Shown: in pieces, positions 37,521 to 49,639 of the stretch | How positions within the stretch are numbered: the stretch's first letter is position 1 | How the letters are laid out: every line of letters starts with the position of its first letter | Origin: Gymnopilus junonius | Taxonomy: Eukaryota > Basidiomycota > Agaricomycetes > Agaricales > Galerinaceae | Assembly (NCBI GenBank): GCA_015501075.1 | Contig: JADNYJ010000042.1 | Location: forward strand, 124,001-188,000 | Length of the DNA stretch: 64,000 nucleotides | Reading direction: 5' to 3' | Notes under the pieces: model-generated | Database searches by the model: none | Told to the model about the DNA's origin: nothing | What the model saw: only the letters and a program-made list of their open reading frames with translations | Translations under genes and position numbers: made by a program

Positions 37521-39568
37521 GCAACTCAATTGGATGACATCACACGCAGCGATGGGAATGCAGCCATTCTGTCCACAACTTCATTGTTCTCCATTTCCTC
37601 CTCCTCTGCAAGTAACATATGCCTAAATGCGTTTCTTAGTCTCGTTCTCAGTCTGACGACCGTCCTTGTCTGGATGGTCTCGCTACAATGGTTGAGAGAA
37701 CAACCAACATTACAGCGACTCTCTTTCACCCAGGTTAACTTTAGGGATTTTCCATATGAGAGCGCATTCTCTTGAACAGTGGTACGTTCCTCAAGTGTTC
37801 GCCACTTTGCCTCTTCTGCTTCAAGCTGCCTTGGTTCTTTTCTTTGCCGGTCTCATCGACTTCTTGATCCAACTTGCTCCCTCAGTTGCAATCCCTGTGG
37901 CGGTTGCAGTTGGCCTGACTGTCATATTTCTCCTCATTACAACTGTGTCGTCATCCCTACACTGTATTTCTGGTTCGCTCCGTCAATCTCTATCCAATAG
38001 TCGTGTACCATCGCAGTGTCCTTATAAATTAACACAGTCTTTGACGTTTCGGCGCCTCATTACCTTATCTCGACCCGTTTTCAGCACAATACACGAGCTA
38101 TTTATCTATCTCCTTTATATCTTCGTTGCCAAACTGTCAGAAGCGTCATCTCGATTCTTGAACGGACCTACCAGAAACGCGCAAGATACTTGGAAACATC
38201 GATTCTTTTCCCACCGCGCGTATCTCTTTTGGGCGAGTCCTCATTGGATCGAATTCGACAGGACCTGGCTCATACTGCGCAATGAACATTTAGACATCAC
38301 GCGTAAACGCGTTGACTGGACTAAACCTTCTCAAACGCCCCTCATGGATCCGATATACGACTCCATACGAGCATTGAGCATGGCGGTAAAGGACAACGAG
38401 TATCACGAAAATGTGATCTTTGCAGCTTATCATTGCTTTCAAGATGTCTCTCTTTCGGCAAAGGATGAAGGAGAATATCCGAACGACCATCTCCAAGCAT
38501 GTTATCGCGACCTCGTGCTGACATGGAACTCACCTATCGCCAACATTGCTTCCATTGTTGTCAACCCGTCGGTAGGATTGTTGCATGATATTCATACGGT
38601 TCTTTTTCTTCGCCTTCCTGGTATTTTTTATAAAGCTATTAATCCGTCGCACATCTTTGGAAAACGTATGCTAGAACTGCATACCCGCATCTTGGGCGAA
38701 CTTTTTGGCCTTGAACCTAGGACGCTAACTGAAGAAATCCAGTCTGGGCCTACGGGTTTCTTCCATTGGTATACAATCAACATGACCTCGCTCCATTCCG
38801 ATCCGGAAATGAAGGATGGTGATTACTCTTACTTAACTTGACAATGATATTTGTTACAAATCACTTTGATTTCCAGCATTTTGCGAACAATTTTTCATGA
38901 TTTTCGATTCTTTCATCAAGACCGTCATTTCCCACAGTGATACTCTTGACGTCCTGAATACCTTCCATACTAATTCTGATTTAGGCGACTTCATATCACT
39001 CGTGGCGTATTTGACTTGGCGGACCACACAAAAGTCTGCGGAACAAAAAAACGCAGACGACAGGAGCCTTTCTCTCCTCGTCTCCATCCTTAGTCTTCTA
39101 CAGACGACACTTACGCATTTTCTAGATCGAAAACCTAGTTCGACATCTGATTATTTCTTCTGTTGCATCTCACTTTACCTTAAACGCGTATGGCAAGAAA
39201 GACCTGCCATCGCCCAGAGAAATGACCTCGACTCTCCGCATTTCACTAAACTCGGCATGCTTCTCAAGGACTTCCAGTATAATGTGTTACCTCGACACGA
39301 ACATCGCCTTGATCAGCCGGATTTCTTTCGTCTTTATGGTAAATTTATCAGTAAACGTTCTCTCCCGCAGAGTTTCTTCAGGGATGGGCGTGACTTCGCA
39401 AAGTGGTATACAGCATCCATACAGGACGACATTTTCCTGACGGAGGTGAAGGACACTTTCGTCGATAGCGTTGACAAAGATCAGATTATAGTAGGCGATA
39501 TCGATTGGACCCCCGAGTGTTCCTTCTTTCCATCGAGACGTCAACGAGCAGAAATTCACGCTGCGTGA

Positions 39569-40692
39569 GGAGAGTAAAGAAGGAAGGAGTTATAGCTCAT
39601 TTGCTGATCATCTTGTATGATCTACACTCGGTGGCCATCCTTTCAGAATGATCCTTTGTATTTATAATTACTACCAACTCTGCACTCATGTTGAGATCAC
39701 GATTTGTCGAGTCATCGAGGACAAATTGTCCCATGCAAGTCCCATGCCAGATATGATGCCATGGGCGATCGAGAACGCCAAAATGACGAGGTAGTAGTAC
39801 CTTCGGATCATAAAATAGGTTGAGCCTTAAAATTTAATATCTCCCCGTTGCTTATCTTAATCGCCAAAAGAGCTTGAAAAGATCGGAGCTGAAAGCAAGC
39901 TGAAAGAGAACAATAAATGTGTTTTCTACATATTACAGAATCATGCTGTTGGACAGCCGCCGCAACGCCATCGTTTGACATTCTATCATCATGGCTCCTC
40001 CCACTGTGACTGTGGCAGCGATTGCTGAGATTACTCGGGAATAGGGCTGTCCTGACTCCTGAAGTATAATCAGCAGAACTATAGCCAATCTTTCCTTATT
40101 TGCCCCACCATGACCCAGGCAGGATGGCAGAATCGTCGTGGTCCGTATCAATCGATCTTTTATCAGCAGCCTTTACCGCACTCACTAGTCCATGTACAGA
40201 AACTCATTTTGACTTGGGTATGGCAGTATCCACGAAGGATATGTTCAGCTTCATCCCGAGGAAATAGAGACGTGAAGGATATATTTTCTGATGCGTGTGC
40301 ACCTTTCGTTTAGAGTTGAAACGTCCTGGTTCTGAACAACTCATTACAGGTAGCCCAACTACCCACAGAAGCCATGCCGTACCGACTGATGGGCCAACGA
40401 TTACACAGTTGACAGCTGAGACGAGTACGACCCCATTTACGACCTGACCTCCGAGGGTTTCCCGTACAAACCGTGCCGTCCTTGCTGTTGTCTGTCGTTC
40501 AGTCTTCGAGCCCACCAATTCACCCCAATTTAACTCCGAAGACCGAGTTACCTTACCTAGCCCTCTAACTATTGATAAGATGGCATCCACTGCGTCCGCC
40601 GAGCAGTATAAGAATGGAGTATTGATAATGAAGAATGTCTCAAATCTTCTCGCTCACCATCCTTTCAATCTATCATCCTCGTTGCACTCTCA
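39569..40692. other. Intergenic
   Basis: No gene recognised. A 128-codon minus frame at 40204-40590 has no motifs and is not supported. Confidence 0.5.
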
Positions 40693-42243
40693 ATGGCCCC
40701 TGTAGCAAATGGACGTGCTCTTTTCAATGCTTCCCTCCTAATGAAGGTAAGAAATATGTCATTGTATCGGTTGGACATTTTTCAATTGACTATAACGTAG
40801 GATACCCTGTTCCTGGAGAGACCATTGTTTACGACGCTTCAGAAACCATCGACGTCGAGAATGTCTCCCTCAATGGTGGCTTCTTGTTGAAGACTCTCGA
40901 GCTCTCCATCGATCCTTATCAGCGAGGCAGAATGCGCGCTCCCGGTACAAAAGGAACCTACACCGGCGGATACGCTCTTGGAAAGCCGTACGTCATGATC
41001 CCTTCCAAGAATAATCATTGGAGTTCTTGATTCTCTCTTTTTATAGCCTTCCTAACTATGGCGTCGGTGTTGTCGTTCGCTCAGAACATCTCGATGTGAA
41101 AGCCGGAGACCACCTTTATGGAATTTACGGTAAGTTTCCTGATTACCATGTTCAATTTGAGTCTGACATTTCGAGGTTGGAAGAATTCAAGAGCTACGCC
41201 ATCAGACATGACCTTGCGAGCATGCAATTGATTAAGATTAATAACAAGTATAATCTGCCTTGGTCAGCATTCGTGGGCGTCCTCGGCATGGCAGGTGCTT
41301 GACCTCCCTTGAAATTTGAGCCCCTTTAATTGACAGAGACCTTCATTAGGCAAGACGGCGTACATGGGCTGGAAGAAGTTTGCTTCCCCAAAAAAGGTGG
41401 ATACATTTTCGCCTCTGGAGTTGATTGTCCTCGGTTAATCCTACGTAACAGGGAGAAACGCTTTTCGTGACCACAGGTGCTGGTCCTGTCGGCTCGTACG
41501 TTCTGTGGATTTCATTCTTCGGCTGTAATAAAATATTTCAATAGGCTCGTCATCCAACTTGCGAAGAGGGATGGTCTGAGAGTAATTGGCTCTGCCGGAT
41601 CTGACGAGAAAGTCCAATTCATGAAAGAGGTCGGCGCCGATGTTGCGTTCAATTACAAGACCAGCAACACTGCGGAAGTTCTGGCCAAGGAAGGCCCTAT
41701 TGACATGTGGGATTTAAGCTTCGTTTTGTCTTCTGGAAGCAGAGTTGACGATGTTGATATTTTAACTAGCTACTGGGACAGCGTAGGCGGTGAAATGCTC
41801 GAAGCCGCAATTGACGCCGCAAATACCAATGCTCGATTCGTTGTAAGTTGACTATATCAATACCATTTTTGCCCTATAACTTAATGTAGCGGTACGCATA
41901 GGAATGTGGAATGATATCCGTATATAATAATGGATACAGCACTCCTATCAAAGTCAGTGAATCCATGTGCCGCTTCCTCAGACCTTCGCTCAAATTTGAT
42001 CTTTCCTAGAACTTCTTCCAAATTATCGCCAAGTCTCTTTCTTTCTTCGGATTCGTTATCACCCGTATCGAGGGCGAGTACAACGAAGAATTCTACAGAG
42101 TTGTGACCCCCCTCGTCGGTACCGGAGAGTTCAAGTTCAAAGAGGAGAGATGGGATGGATTGGAATCTGTTGGAGAGGCTTTTTTGGCCGTGCAGAAGGG
42201 AACTAACAAGGGCAAAGTTGTCATTCATGTCGCTGATGATTAA
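40693..42243 (+). CDS. NADPH-dependent alkenal/alkenone reductase-like MDR oxidoreductase
   Basis: Zinc-free medium-chain dehydrogenase/reductase, similar to leukotriene-B4 12-hydroxydehydrogenase and alkenal reductases, which reduce alpha,beta-unsaturated carbonyls with NADPH in the cytosol. Exons: 40693-40746, 40801-40987, 41047-41129, 41176-41294, 41350-41396, 41452-41495, 41545-41706, 41771-41842, 41902-41952, 42010-42243. Motifs: TLELSIDPYQRGRMR; PNYGVGVVVRSEH; LPWSAFVGVLGMAGKTAYMG; nucleotide-binding TTGAGPVGSLVIQLAK; DSVGGEMLEAAIDAAN; ECGMISVYN. Two junctions need one extra base (C run near 40733; GG at the donor near 41129), consistent with undercalled homopolymers. The enzyme is otherwise complete. 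Confidence 0.87.
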
Positions 42244-43174
42244 AGAGGAAAAAGCAGAAATACCGTGTGTCCAATATATCATTTACCGTGTGCTATCATC
42301 ATATCATTTATTCCCTCGGAGATCCATGTTGTTTGTTGTGAATGATTTTCGGATTTGCTCCTTTACGCCTTTAGGAACGGATTGATCGCATTTAAGATAC
42401 CCGAACCAATGAGGGAGTCAAAAAGTCCCCAGTCTTAGAATGTGAAGCACTTAATGTGGCCATTTAATGACTTTATATCTACCGATTTTCACGGCTTTGT
42501 ACGGTCCTACTCTATTTCCTCTGGAGTGTCTCCCCTGAAAATCCCATATTTGTCGTTCCCAGACAGTAATCTCATATTTTCACGTTTCGTATTATATTCC
42601 TGTCTAGAAGTAGTGCTTCATTATTAACAGCACAATGGCCCAGAGTGGGCATTTTGCGCACAAATCGTCAATTCTGCTTCCCTGTGCCGGAGTTTGCGTT
42701 CACTGACAAGTACGCCTCAAGCAAGTACCTGTGAGCAAGGATTCAGATCGGATACCCGTTATGAAGCTGTCTCCGGCGTCCAGATTGTGCTTGACGACCA
42801 AGTCGATTCAGCCGAGGTGTGTATTACTATAAATTCTCCATTCGACTTAAACCGGCTGTAGGAGTTTATATGGGGCCAAGTATTTACGCCTTCATTGGGT
42901 TCAATTTGAAGTCAAAAATAAAAAATACCAATTTAATTAACGGCGTGTTTCACTAAGCGTTCTAATAAATTATAGTCATTGATATTAGGCATCGAGTATT
43001 ATGCCGTCTGCGTCAAGTTTCCGACGACCTCTTGAGGAGGTAAAGAGACTCTTGTCAGAGTCTTCACTCGTCGAGCGTCGCCGGAGCAATTAAGTTTGGA
43101 AGTGGTGTCAGGAGAGATGCTGCAGTACGCAATGTAATCTGTCAATAGAGGCAATTCAAAAAAGGCACTTGGAC
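42244..43174. other. Intergenic between convergent genes
   Basis: Nothing recognisable; short frames only. Confidence 0.5.
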
Positions 43175-43734
43175 TTACACAAGATTGATAGACGCTACGA
43201 CCCAGCTGTTAATGATAGTTCCATTGACGTCTCTAATGACTGTCGTGTTATAATAGAGACCGACGGATCCAGCCTAAAAATACCAAAGAGGAAATTCAGT
43301 ACGTATACGTTAAAAAAAATTGCAGATACGGACGTTCCAAGGAGTGGAATGATTAGCAGGAACTTCAACAGAATTAATATATTCAAGGGTGGCGCCCACT
43401 GCATCGGTTTTGTCCAAGATGATGTCGTCAATGAAGGTACTGAGAGTGGTGGGTATACCGTTGAATTGGATGTTGATATCATCACCGAAGAAGCAATGGA
43501 GAGAATTGTTAAACACTCCATCATCGAGGGTCTGGAAGATGGTCGTGATGTGGTTTTGCGTCCATTGCGTGAGGTTGGTCTCGGAGAGGTAGGCTGGGGG
43601 GGCTTCGGGGTCGGGGTCGGTTTGTGAGGTGGTGGGGGAGGCTTGAAAGTTGGGAATGGTTTGGGAGCAATGATACTCGCACTGCCAAGCATAGAAGCAA
43701 AGAAAGAGCAGAAATCGACAGGGAAGGACTTCAT
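43175..43734 (-). CDS. Small secreted protein of a mushroom-specific family, function unknown
   Basis: Two exons, 43734-43334 and 43273-43175, about 166 aa. The N terminus MKSFPVDFCSFFASMLGS is a likely signal sequence. It is followed by a Pro-rich stretch and a domain containing LSETNLTQWTQNHITTIF, VFNNSLHCFFGDDINIQFNG, and then AGSVGLYYNTTVIRDVNG in exon 2. The pattern (short helix, DD-FF block, AGSVGLYY strand) resembles a family of small secreted agaric proteins I have seen without assigned function; an NTF2-like fold is a guess. One base seems missing in the CCC run at 43652-43654 (minus strand), which separates the signal frame from the domain frame. Several N-x-S/T sites suggest glycosylation. 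Confidence 0.65.
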
Positions 43735-43791
43735 GTTTCTTGACGGAGAAGAAGAAGCTGTTGATGAAGATTAACGATGTGTTGTTTCCCA

Positions 43792-43798
43792 ATTTATA
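43792..43798 (-). promoter_or_regulatory. TATA box candidate for the small secreted protein gene
   Basis: TATAAAT on the minus strand, about 58 bases upstream of the ATG at 43734. Confidence 0.45.
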
Positions 43799-44405
43799 GC
43801 TTTCGGGAGCAGGTCTTTAATGAATTTGCTGGTAAAACGTGAGCAAATTCAAATTTACTACTTTGTCTACCTGTAACAACAAATTTGAATAGCCGGAGAC
43901 GTTTTCGGCGAATGGCTCGATATCGGTGAGCAAGTGTTGACGGCGTGTCCAGAGTCAAAATCTCTGGCGGGTCTTGTGAGGTACATATACAACCAATGGG
44001 ATTTCTTCTCATTTCTTTCAAATCGACGGCGGGCGTTATTCTAGGCATTGGACGCCTGGCCCAGGCGGATCAAAGATATCTGATATCATAACGTTACCAA
44101 ACGCAGCATTGTTATGCGGAGTCGCTCTCTCTTGAACCATGACAGGCCCGAGGTTGGGCAGGTGGGGCGGAATGACGGATAAAAAGCGCGCATGAACCCA
44201 AGTTAAAAAGGGGCTCAGAGTAAGTCAGGTGATCGTACCTTTACCTAGTGGAACGGCGAGTTCATATCCAAATTGCGTGTTATTATTTCGTCGCTAAAGA
44301 GACATGTTTTCATCAGCCGTTTCCTAGTTGTGTAGGGAGCGTCAAAATTCTTACCGAATCTGGAATGGATACTACTACAAGGCGCTAGCATTTTCGGATG
44401 TATTA
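43799..44405. other. Intergenic
   Basis: No gene recognised between the secreted-protein promoter and the mariner-like element. Confidence 0.5.
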
Positions 44406-45046
44406 CAGTGTAATACACCTCCTTGGCACATGATACCTCCTTGGCACAACTGCGATTTCCGAACTTAGTTTTCGCCGGTCGGCCATAAAATCTATGTATA
44501 TGCCTTGATATATACTTAATCTATCGCCATACAAAATTTCAGCTGACGGGATAAAGTTGTCGAGGCAGGACAATGCAATTACCCATCAAAATTAGAGAAA
44601 ATCATCCTTCACAACTTTTTGGACCTACCTTTTTTCATTTTTGAGTGCAGCTTTCAGCCCTGAATTTTAGATTCATGTTTAGAACAGTACTGCCTTCGAT
44701 GTCAGCTAGATTTGACATGAAAAATGCACGGATTGAGGGCAAAATTGGGCATGAAAGGGCAACTGTGATCAGAGCGTGACACGCGCACTCAACGGCGCGT
44801 TGGACGCGTCGCCTAGTAAATGGCATTGTCACACTTGTGCCAAGGACCTGGATTTGTGACAAAAGGCTGCTCTCGACAAATTATCCTCTAATTCACCCAT
44901 AATCCATGCAATGGAGTCAATCATTAGCAATTTGATACCTTAGAAGGTCCTCATTAAGCTCATATAAATTTTTTTGCAGGATTTCTAATAATTGTGTTTT
45001 AATTTGACGAATAAAAAGTTTTGTGCCAAGGAGGTGTATTACACTG
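44406..45046. mobile_element. Tc1/mariner-like non-autonomous element
   Basis: 641 bp bounded by perfect inverted repeats of about 25 bases beginning CAGTGTAATACACCTCCTTG and flanked by TA on both sides (44404-44405 and 45047-45048), the usual Tc1/mariner target. The CCTCCTTGGCAC block is repeated once more just inside the left end. No complete transposase is present; the minus frame at 44635-44862 has an RRRVQRAVE-like stretch but is too short to call. Confidence 0.82.
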
Positions 45047-45048
45047 TA

Positions 45049-46529
45049 TGGAGATCATCGATTTAATAGACTGGGTCGAGTATACGCCAAGGATATTATC
45101 TCAGCAGTGGCATTCGTTCGCGAATATACTGATCGACATAAGTTTCCCCATTTCTTTACAAGCATCATCATCAGTGATAGTTCCTTATTTCAATGTATTG
45201 TAAAACTTTCATTTTACACATGTCCTGGCACAGATTATTGTCTTTGCACGGAGAATGCCTCAGACCCGGGCATAATGTCCTCCTTGGCGTGGTGGTACTG
45301 ATAATGTTTGGGCCTACAGGAGGTGACGTAAAAGAAGGTCCACCAAAAGAGCGCTTAGTACCTGAAGACTGTTGTCTGAAGGCGCACGTATATTACAACG
45401 GACAGAACCCGGTAACGGATTATAATTACGTTTCCTATTGGAATTGGAAAGCGCTTAGGATAGGTGAACTCACCAAATCACTTTACGCAACGCCCTCCGA
45501 TTTGAACAGGTCAACTCGGAATAGATGCTGACTTGGGGTAATTCTAGTACTCAAGTTTGTGTTTACTTACCTTGGTCTCTTTACGTTTGTACGGCGCTCA
45601 TTCACCAGAGGAAAAACTTGGTATGCACTTGGCAATGTTGACATACGCTGCCTTTATGCGAACAAAGTAAAAGTATTAGCCCATTTCTTAGAAGTTTAGA
45701 TTTAGAAAGGTATGTAGGTATATGCAATTTAAAGAGGTCAAGCCAGAAAGAGAAGCCCGGTAAAAATTCTCTCATAAAGATTGGCATTTAGTTCTCCAGA
45801 CAACATCAAATCATTTATGCCGAGCGAGCGGTGAAACGGTGAAAAATGACGCAAGAGAACCCAAGGACACCACGCGATTGTCACCTGATCTCCAACCAGT
45901 CCCATGACGACGGTGACATCGGACAGCAGCGCCACCGATTTGCGCTTTACCAGCTTTTCCCTTGATGAAAATCTTTGCTTCCTCTAGCTTTTCGGCCCCA
46001 GTCTTTGTCTCTGTCCAATTATGCTTAAGTCGCATGCTCAATACTGTCAAAACGTTAGGTTATACCGACATTCTCCCAGCAATCTCTTCGTGAAAGCAAC
46101 AGCAGTATCAATTTGCTATGCAAATTCATCGTTGCGTCTTTGGGGGACTGAGTCCAGAGATGGAAAAAAATTCAAAGGATGTACCAGAGATTGGTCTCGG
46201 AAACTCTTGATGGTAACGTCTGATCTGATTAGAACGCATTATCGTAGAATTCAATTCAACTACCAAGGCTACCATCATTGAAGGAATATGGTCTTCATTG
46301 GCTCATCTGAGAACGTGGTGAGATTTCAATACATTAATATATGCTTTTCCCATACACTGACTTTCGTGTAGTGGTACTTGGTCGCACGATTTCGAAATTA
46401 TGGGCCTGATTCTCTTTCAGAAGCGCCATTCAGTCACGAATAGAAGACTAGCAGCGTCAAGATTGCACCCGAATAGGGACGTTGCGATGCGTCTTAGTTG
46501 CCATCATCTCACTTACACGTGAATAGAGG
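45049..46529. other. Intergenic
   Basis: Frames of up to 112 codons exist (for example 45193-45531 on +) but none shows a motif or splice-consistent model. Confidence 0.45.
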
Positions 46530-47554
46530 AGGCCCCCGGACATATAACCAAAATGTCGGATCCAAAAACGGACAGATTTTCGAAAAATCCGGCCGTAGGC
46601 CGGAGGCGAAACGGACGGAAAACGTAGGTTTTGAGCCGTCAGGCCATGTGCGAGGTCCGGACATGACATTTAGAATCCTGGTAGGCCAGACCTCTAAATG
46701 GACAGATGTTCTACCGGTTGGGTTGTGACAAAGTTCGCTTAATTGATGACCGGTGCGGGTGGTCTGAGCTCGCCTGTTCGAACCCTTGCCACGCATTTCT
46801 TTTTGCTTGTTTTAACGGTCTTTTTAGCACGATTAAAAATAAACATAAATTTGCAATATATCAAAAAATTTATGATTTCCATGCCTACGCACTGAGCACA
46901 AGTTGCAAGCCTCCTACTCACTGGTATAGCGTGATCTTTTACTGTCTCTGGAGAAACACCCATGATGTCAAACAGCGGTATCGCCATTGAACTTTATGAC
47001 CATCGTCATTTCGTCGAGTCTGAATGGATTGGCATTGGCAAACAGTACCCGAAGGATCCACCGGTTTACATCGAAGACGCGAAGAAGCAGGTGCTGGAGA
47101 TCCCGGACCAGTTCGAGAAGCATTTCCCAGACTTCAGCTTGCCAGTCTTACAGTTCTTAGCCGCCAATCTTCCCAGTATATCTGGGGAGCTTCTTGCGAT
47201 AAAGCCTTCAAGATGGTTCAGTCAGGACGCGCCAACAACAGATGCTATTTGTCTCCTTACCCGAACAATTCCAAATAAGAATTTTCTTCAATTTCTCGAC
47301 AGCGCCCTTGGTCAAGCTTGGTTTGATGGCTTAAAATGTTCAGGACATCATGAAATAACGCGGGGAGCCCAAAAAACCGCTTTCTGAGCAAAATTTAGCA
47401 TTTTTAAGGCCGAATCCGCAGTCCGGACGAGATTTCACGGGTAAGGCTTAGGCCGGGGTAAAAACGGACGGAAAATCCGAAAATCGGTACGGACAGAAAT
47501 TCGAAAATTTGGCTATTCTGGGATCCGACATTTTGGTTATATGTCCGGGGGCCT
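46530..47554. mobile_element. Second hAT-like non-autonomous element
   Basis: 1025 bp with perfect 34-bp terminal inverted repeats beginning AGGCCCCCGGACATATAACC. The sequence ATAGAGG flanks both ends directly (46523-46529 and 47555-47561). This is a 7-bp match, or 8 bp if one G of the left copy was undercalled, so hAT is likely. Sub-terminal sequence is rich in ACGGAC and CGAAAA blocks. The terminal repeat differs from that of the 36.8 kb element, so it is a separate family. It contains a coding-like fragment. Confidence 0.85.
46974..47387 (+). pseudogene. Coding fragment carried inside the hAT-like element
   Basis: An open frame of about 140 codons with protein-like composition: IAIELYDHRHFVESEWIGIG, QVLEIPDQFEKHFPDF, SRWFSQDAPTTDAICLLTRT, LGQAWFDG. 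It follows a plausible splice acceptor (AAACAG at 46968-46973) and ends in the element's own sequence. The LTRTIPN...LGQAWFDG part resembles a stretch common in repetitive agaric proteins, some of them linked to Ulp1-type proteases; this is a weak recollection. It is probably a captured exon or the decayed remnant of the element's own gene. Confidence 0.5.
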
Positions 47555-47619
47555 ATAGAGGGAGGCTGTCCGCTGGTGGGTGTTTTCTGTGCTTAACTTC
47601 CGCCTTTAGAACAAGGAAG

Positions 47620-47926
47620 AGAGATAATTGCGTCCATACTTCACCGAAAGGGATTCAGTGAAATGTCGTTCACCATTCTTGAACTTGAGGCATCCCCGAG
47701 CCCCCCATTTATTTACATTCTAACACTGCCTCATCTGTTTGCGAATGGCATTGAACATGCCATGTCCATCGGCAGGATACAGCGACATGGGCAGATTGAC
47801 GCTAAGGCCGTCGTTTCCGTCACCATCCCACAGTTGCCAAAGATCTTGTCACGCATAATCTTCGATATCATGGATCTCCGCTCCTGGCGTATAAAGGTTG
47901 AGGAGCCTACAGTTCAATTTGTTTAG
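47620..47926 (+). CDS. Hypothetical protein fragment
   Basis: After a possible acceptor (CTTTAG, ending about 47614) the frame reads EQGREIIASILHRKGFSEMS and continues to a stop at 47924-47926, with LPHLFANGIEHAMSIGRIQ. No family is recognised. The nearby hAT-like element ends only about 65 bases upstream, so this may be the 3' part of a gene it disrupted. Confidence 0.35.
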
Positions 47927-48031
47927 CATAGCCTCCTTTTCTATTCCTTCTGATAGACCAGGTGTCTTTTTAATCGTTCTCTCTTTCTCCAAATCTTTGT
48001 CCTGCGTAACCACTTATTTTCAACACTTCCA

Positions 48032-48728
48032 ATGGCTCACTTGACATCCTTCTTTGTTCTCGCTTTTGCTTTGTTCTTTTACTGCGTCGGTGCAGGTATG
48101 TGCTTTGTTAAAAATTTTGTGCATATAGCTAATTCTATTTTCCTTTTCAGCTCCCCTTGGTACGTGACATATTTACTGAACTTAGTCCCCAGTGCACTTA
48201 ATATGCCCTTTATTCACCTCGTAGGTCAGTCCTACCAGAAGCGCCAAATTGGCGACCTGCAGTGCAACGTAGCCCGTCTGCAGACGGTGGGTGGACTTTC
48301 CAAGTCTACCAAGGCCATTCAGACCGCTATCACGGCCGCTGGATCGTAAGTCCTTTCGTCACTCCTTACCGACAGATTATGGCTCATTGTTCAACAGGGA
48401 CAGCGCCACCGTTTCTCAACTTCAAACCGCCGCACAGGGCATATCCAGTGCCCAAGACGGAGTCAAGACCATTGCTGAGGCGTTACTTACCTTACAACAG
48501 GCTCCGGCGGCTGCACGCCAACAGGTAGAAGACGGCCTCACTGCTGCTTCCAGCGCACTGAGCTCTGTGTCCTCGTAAGTTGATTTCCTCTATCCCAGTT
48601 TCCTTCACATATTTAATGGACTATCGTCTAGTTCCGATTCTGCTGTAACTTCTGCAGTGTCTGAGGCACAGTCCGCTGTTACCTCTACCACTGCTGCAGG
48701 TCAGAAGGTCGTTGCGGACTGCAAGTAA
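48032..48728 (+). CDS. HsbA-like secreted hydrophobic-surface-binding protein
   Basis: Exons 48032-48095, 48151-48159 (9 nt), 48225-48345, 48398-48574, 48632-48728; about 155 aa. Signal peptide MAHLTSFFVLAFALFFYCVG, then a KR site (YQKRQIGDLQCN) and a helical, Ala/Ser/Gln-rich domain with one Cys near each end (LQCN and VADCK), as in the HsbA family. In Aspergillus HsbA adsorbs to hydrophobic surfaces and recruits hydrolases; in mushrooms these proteins are abundant small cell-wall or secreted proteins. The 9-base exon encodes only APL and is fixed by phase. No frame breaks. Confidence 0.82.
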
Positions 48729-49639
48729 ATACCTAAGAGATCGATTGTTGCGGTAACGGATTTAATGGAGACAGTTGATTTTGATTGAAGGAAAGACCGG
48801 GCCCGGGTCAATCGGACTTCATTTAGTTACGGACGAACTTTGGACAATTTGCATACATATGAAATGAAGGCCTTATTTCGCAATAACATGTGAGGTACAT
48901 ATAACACGACATAGCTTCACACGCGCACTGAACTATTCCTTTCATTGGCATACTGTCTTGGATGAGAGGGTATTTTGGACTATGTAAGCTACTCTAAATA
49001 ATTCGTGATATTGTGGTTCCTTCTTCCAGGTAGAGACATGCGTAGTAGAACCGACCTTTACTCCATAGCTCAGCATTTTAGTCCCTCTGAACAAGCCGCA
49101 ACTGGAAGTACAGCAGTGGAGTATTCCTCAGCGCATACACTTGATGGGACAGATATACAGCAATTTACAGGGTGCACCCAGTTCACCGTCGACGAAAGTG
49201 GCGACAGAAAAGACGATAGCAACAAACTTATATCGTGATTTATCGACTACATGTATCTTGCCTACAGTCTTGCTACAGTCCGGAAAATTGGGAGACGGCG
49301 GATTGTGCGGGACACAATTTACACGGTGGGGCTTACCAACAGCGTATGAGTAAAAACTTGTTACTAAAACTTCAGATGCAAGTCACTCCCTTAGCAGGAG
49401 TGTTTTATACCCTGTTCCAACCCTGTTCACAACTCCAGAATTAACTCTAAATGAAACAAAATGAATGAAAAGCGTCCAGTACCTGATTCCACATGAACTA
49501 CATCCATGCAAGACATCGATCTTCGGGAGCGAATTAGCCAAAATATACTCTGCAACTTCGTGTGCCTACCTCGTAAGAGAAATGGCACCTCAGTCGACCC
49601 ATTAAATTCATTAGGGATGGGTCCGCGAGGCAATTCGAC
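48729..49639. other. Intergenic
   Basis: Nothing recognisable other than 3' flank of the HsbA-like gene. Confidence 0.5.

Larger units (their letters stand above)
36417..39568 (+). pseudogene. DUF6535-domain protein gene interrupted by a transposon
   Basis: Agaricomycete-specific DUF6535 membrane protein of unknown function. Segments: 36417-36461 (start MPGSDEPHASEP), from about 36524 to 36668, 36723-36824, transposon 36825-37512, 37521-38818, and 38877-39568. Motifs: YPIPKPDGNPWE, LLKKDKLQCAAWKDEVQNLL, AGLFSAVVTSFVVQSYQSL, SLQWLREQPTL, VFATLPLLLQAALVLFFAGL. The frame reading LLLDRI before the insert continues as ATQLDDITRSDGN after it when the element and one target copy are removed. Minor frame problems remain near 36540 (a G run) and near 37735. 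The long 3' part (RLPGIFYKAINPSHIFG and onward) is open. Called a pseudogene because of the insertion. Upstream exon assignment is less sure than the rest. Confidence 0.8.

Noticed and set aside
40204..40590. 128-codon minus-strand frame
   Set aside because: No recognisable motifs and no intron-linked exons; probably the promoter region of the MDR reductase gene.
45738..46050. Minus-strand frame with AEKLEEAKIFIKGKAGKAQ (CsbD-like impression)
   Set aside because: The similarity is limited to a few charged residues and does not extend across a domain.
46720..46800. tRNA-like stretch with GTTCGAACCC (possible SINE or tRNA)
   Set aside because: The T-loop-like box is present but no acceptor or anticodon stem can be paired, so a tRNA gene is not supported.
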